This document shows positions 63,574 to 64,000 of a stretch of DNA of 64,000 nucleotides, one piece after another (within the stretch, counting starts at the first letter, position 1; each line of letters starts with the position of its first letter). The notes below the pieces were generated by a model. It saw only the letters and a list, made by a program, of their open reading frames with translations, was not told the DNA's origin and ran no database searches. Made by a program: the position numbers and the translations under genes. Source of the DNA: Campylobacteraceae bacterium. GTDB taxonomy: Bacteria; Campylobacterota; Campylobacteria; Campylobacterales; Sulfurovaceae. The stretch lies in contig JALWLW010000008.1 of NCBI GenBank assembly GCA_027081065.1, positions 6,446 to 70,445 on the forward strand, written 5' to 3'.

Positions 63574-63579
63574 TATAAT
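63574..63579 (+). promoter_or_regulatory. Candidate -10 box of the hydrogenase protease gene
   Basis: TATAAT in CTAAGCTATAATCAAAC lies 24 bases before the ATG at 63603. Same GCTATAATC shape as the rpsB promoter. Confidence 0.45.
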
Positions 63580-63602
63580 CAAACAATAAAAAAGGAATAA
63601 GC

Positions 63603-64000
63603 ATGACAATCATAGGCATAGGAAACATACTACAAAAAGACGATGGCTTAGGCGTTTATGCAGCAACTTACCTCAATGAGAACTACACCTTTTCAAAAGA
63701 AATACAAATTATAAATGGTGGAGTAGAGGGCATACACCTTTTAAATGTATTAGAAGAAAGCAGTCATGTTATTATTCTTGACTGTTTACAGCTCAATGAT
63801 GAACCCTCATCCATTTATGCCATACCTGCTAAGGAGATTTCTGGTTATGGACTCAACAATGGAGGAGCTCATGAAATAGGCATACTTCAATGTATGGACA
63901 TGATGGAACTACAAGGTAAAGAAGTGCCTAAAGCAATTGTTATTGGTATTGTACCTTCTGAAGTCACCTTTGAATTTGGATTAAGCCAAGTACTCATAGA
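63603..64000 (+). CDS. Hydrogenase maturation endopeptidase (3' end cut off by the window)
   Basis: 132 residues visible. M52-family pattern: IGIGNILQKDDGLGVYAATY at the start, with Asp14 as the first nickel ligand, Asp60 in IILDCLQLND and His90 in NGGAHEIGIL. The enzyme removes a C-terminal peptide from the large subunit of [NiFe]-hydrogenase once nickel is in place. AAGGA lies 9 bases before the ATG. Its presence implies a [NiFe]-hydrogenase operon nearby, likely just beyond the right edge. Confidence 0.9.
   Translation, partial: MTIIGIGNILQKDDGLGVYAATYLNENYTFSKEIQIINGGVEGIHLLNVLEESSHVIILDCLQLNDEPSSIYAIPAKEISGYGLNNGGAHEIGILQCMDMMELQGKEVPKAIVIGIVPSEVTFEFGLSQVLI

Overview
The window looks like chromosomal DNA of a sulfur-oxidising member of the Campylobacterota (formerly Epsilonproteobacteria), most like Sulfurovum, Sulfurimonas or Arcobacter relatives. 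I judge this from its AT-rich composition, a compact soxXYZAB cluster with a single-heme SoxA, a PgbA-like/glcD pair, the block membrane protein - SpoU methyltransferase - rsmI - rpmE that is also found in Campylobacter, and promoters with a TATAAT -10 box but no clear -35 box. The genus is not certain. No tRNA, rRNA, CRISPR array or insertion sequence was seen.

Bases 1-8.8 kb (minus strand): sulfur oxidation. soxX, soxY, soxZ, soxA and soxB are followed by a thioredoxin-like protein, a DsrE-like protein and a DUF302 protein, all apparently exported. Upstream of soxX lies a three-gene module: a single-pass membrane protein with a large outer domain, an OmpR-type response regulator and a histidine kinase. 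An 11-bp tandem repeat just upstream of soxX is a candidate regulator site. SoxCD is not in this window.

Bases 8.8-17.2 kb (minus strand): a probable eight-gene operon for a periplasmic molybdopterin enzyme of the sulfur, arsenic or sulfite oxidoreductase type. It encodes a four-cluster Fe-S subunit, an NrfD anchor, a 1124-residue Tat-exported catalytic subunit, a TorD-like chaperone, a multi-cluster ferredoxin, two unrecognised small proteins (one resembling the substrate domain of shikimate dehydrogenase) and a DUF1456 protein.

Bases 17.4-32.4 kb: core metabolism, mostly on the minus strand. This holds fabH-plsX-rpmF-yceD-ndk, a ferredoxin, the overlapping run lysA-pheA-hisC-dxs-metK, an Lpt-type permease, pth, rplY, a coiled-coil protein and pilT.

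Bases 32.4-46.1 kb: a mixed region of short transcription units on both strands. It includes stress proteins (DJ-1 family, flavin-binding proteins), a lone receiver protein, a Met-rich M48 peptidase, a thiol methyltransferase, a decayed lipoprotein gene, a desaturase, a PgbA-like protein, a GlcD-type oxidase and several unknown proteins.

Bases 46.1-64 kb: cell wall and division genes (dgkA, ftsI, ftsW, murG), then rpsB-tsf, where S2 carries an unusual C-terminal helix-hairpin-helix extension. A two-gene restriction-modification unit (C5 methyltransferase plus BglII-like nuclease) sits between tsf and hom. After hom and an aminotransferase come the rpmE-rsmI block, a secreted MsrB-MsrA fusion, a PAP2 phosphatase gene broken by an amber codon, and the start of a hydrogenase maturation protease gene, which suggests hydrogenase genes beyond the window.
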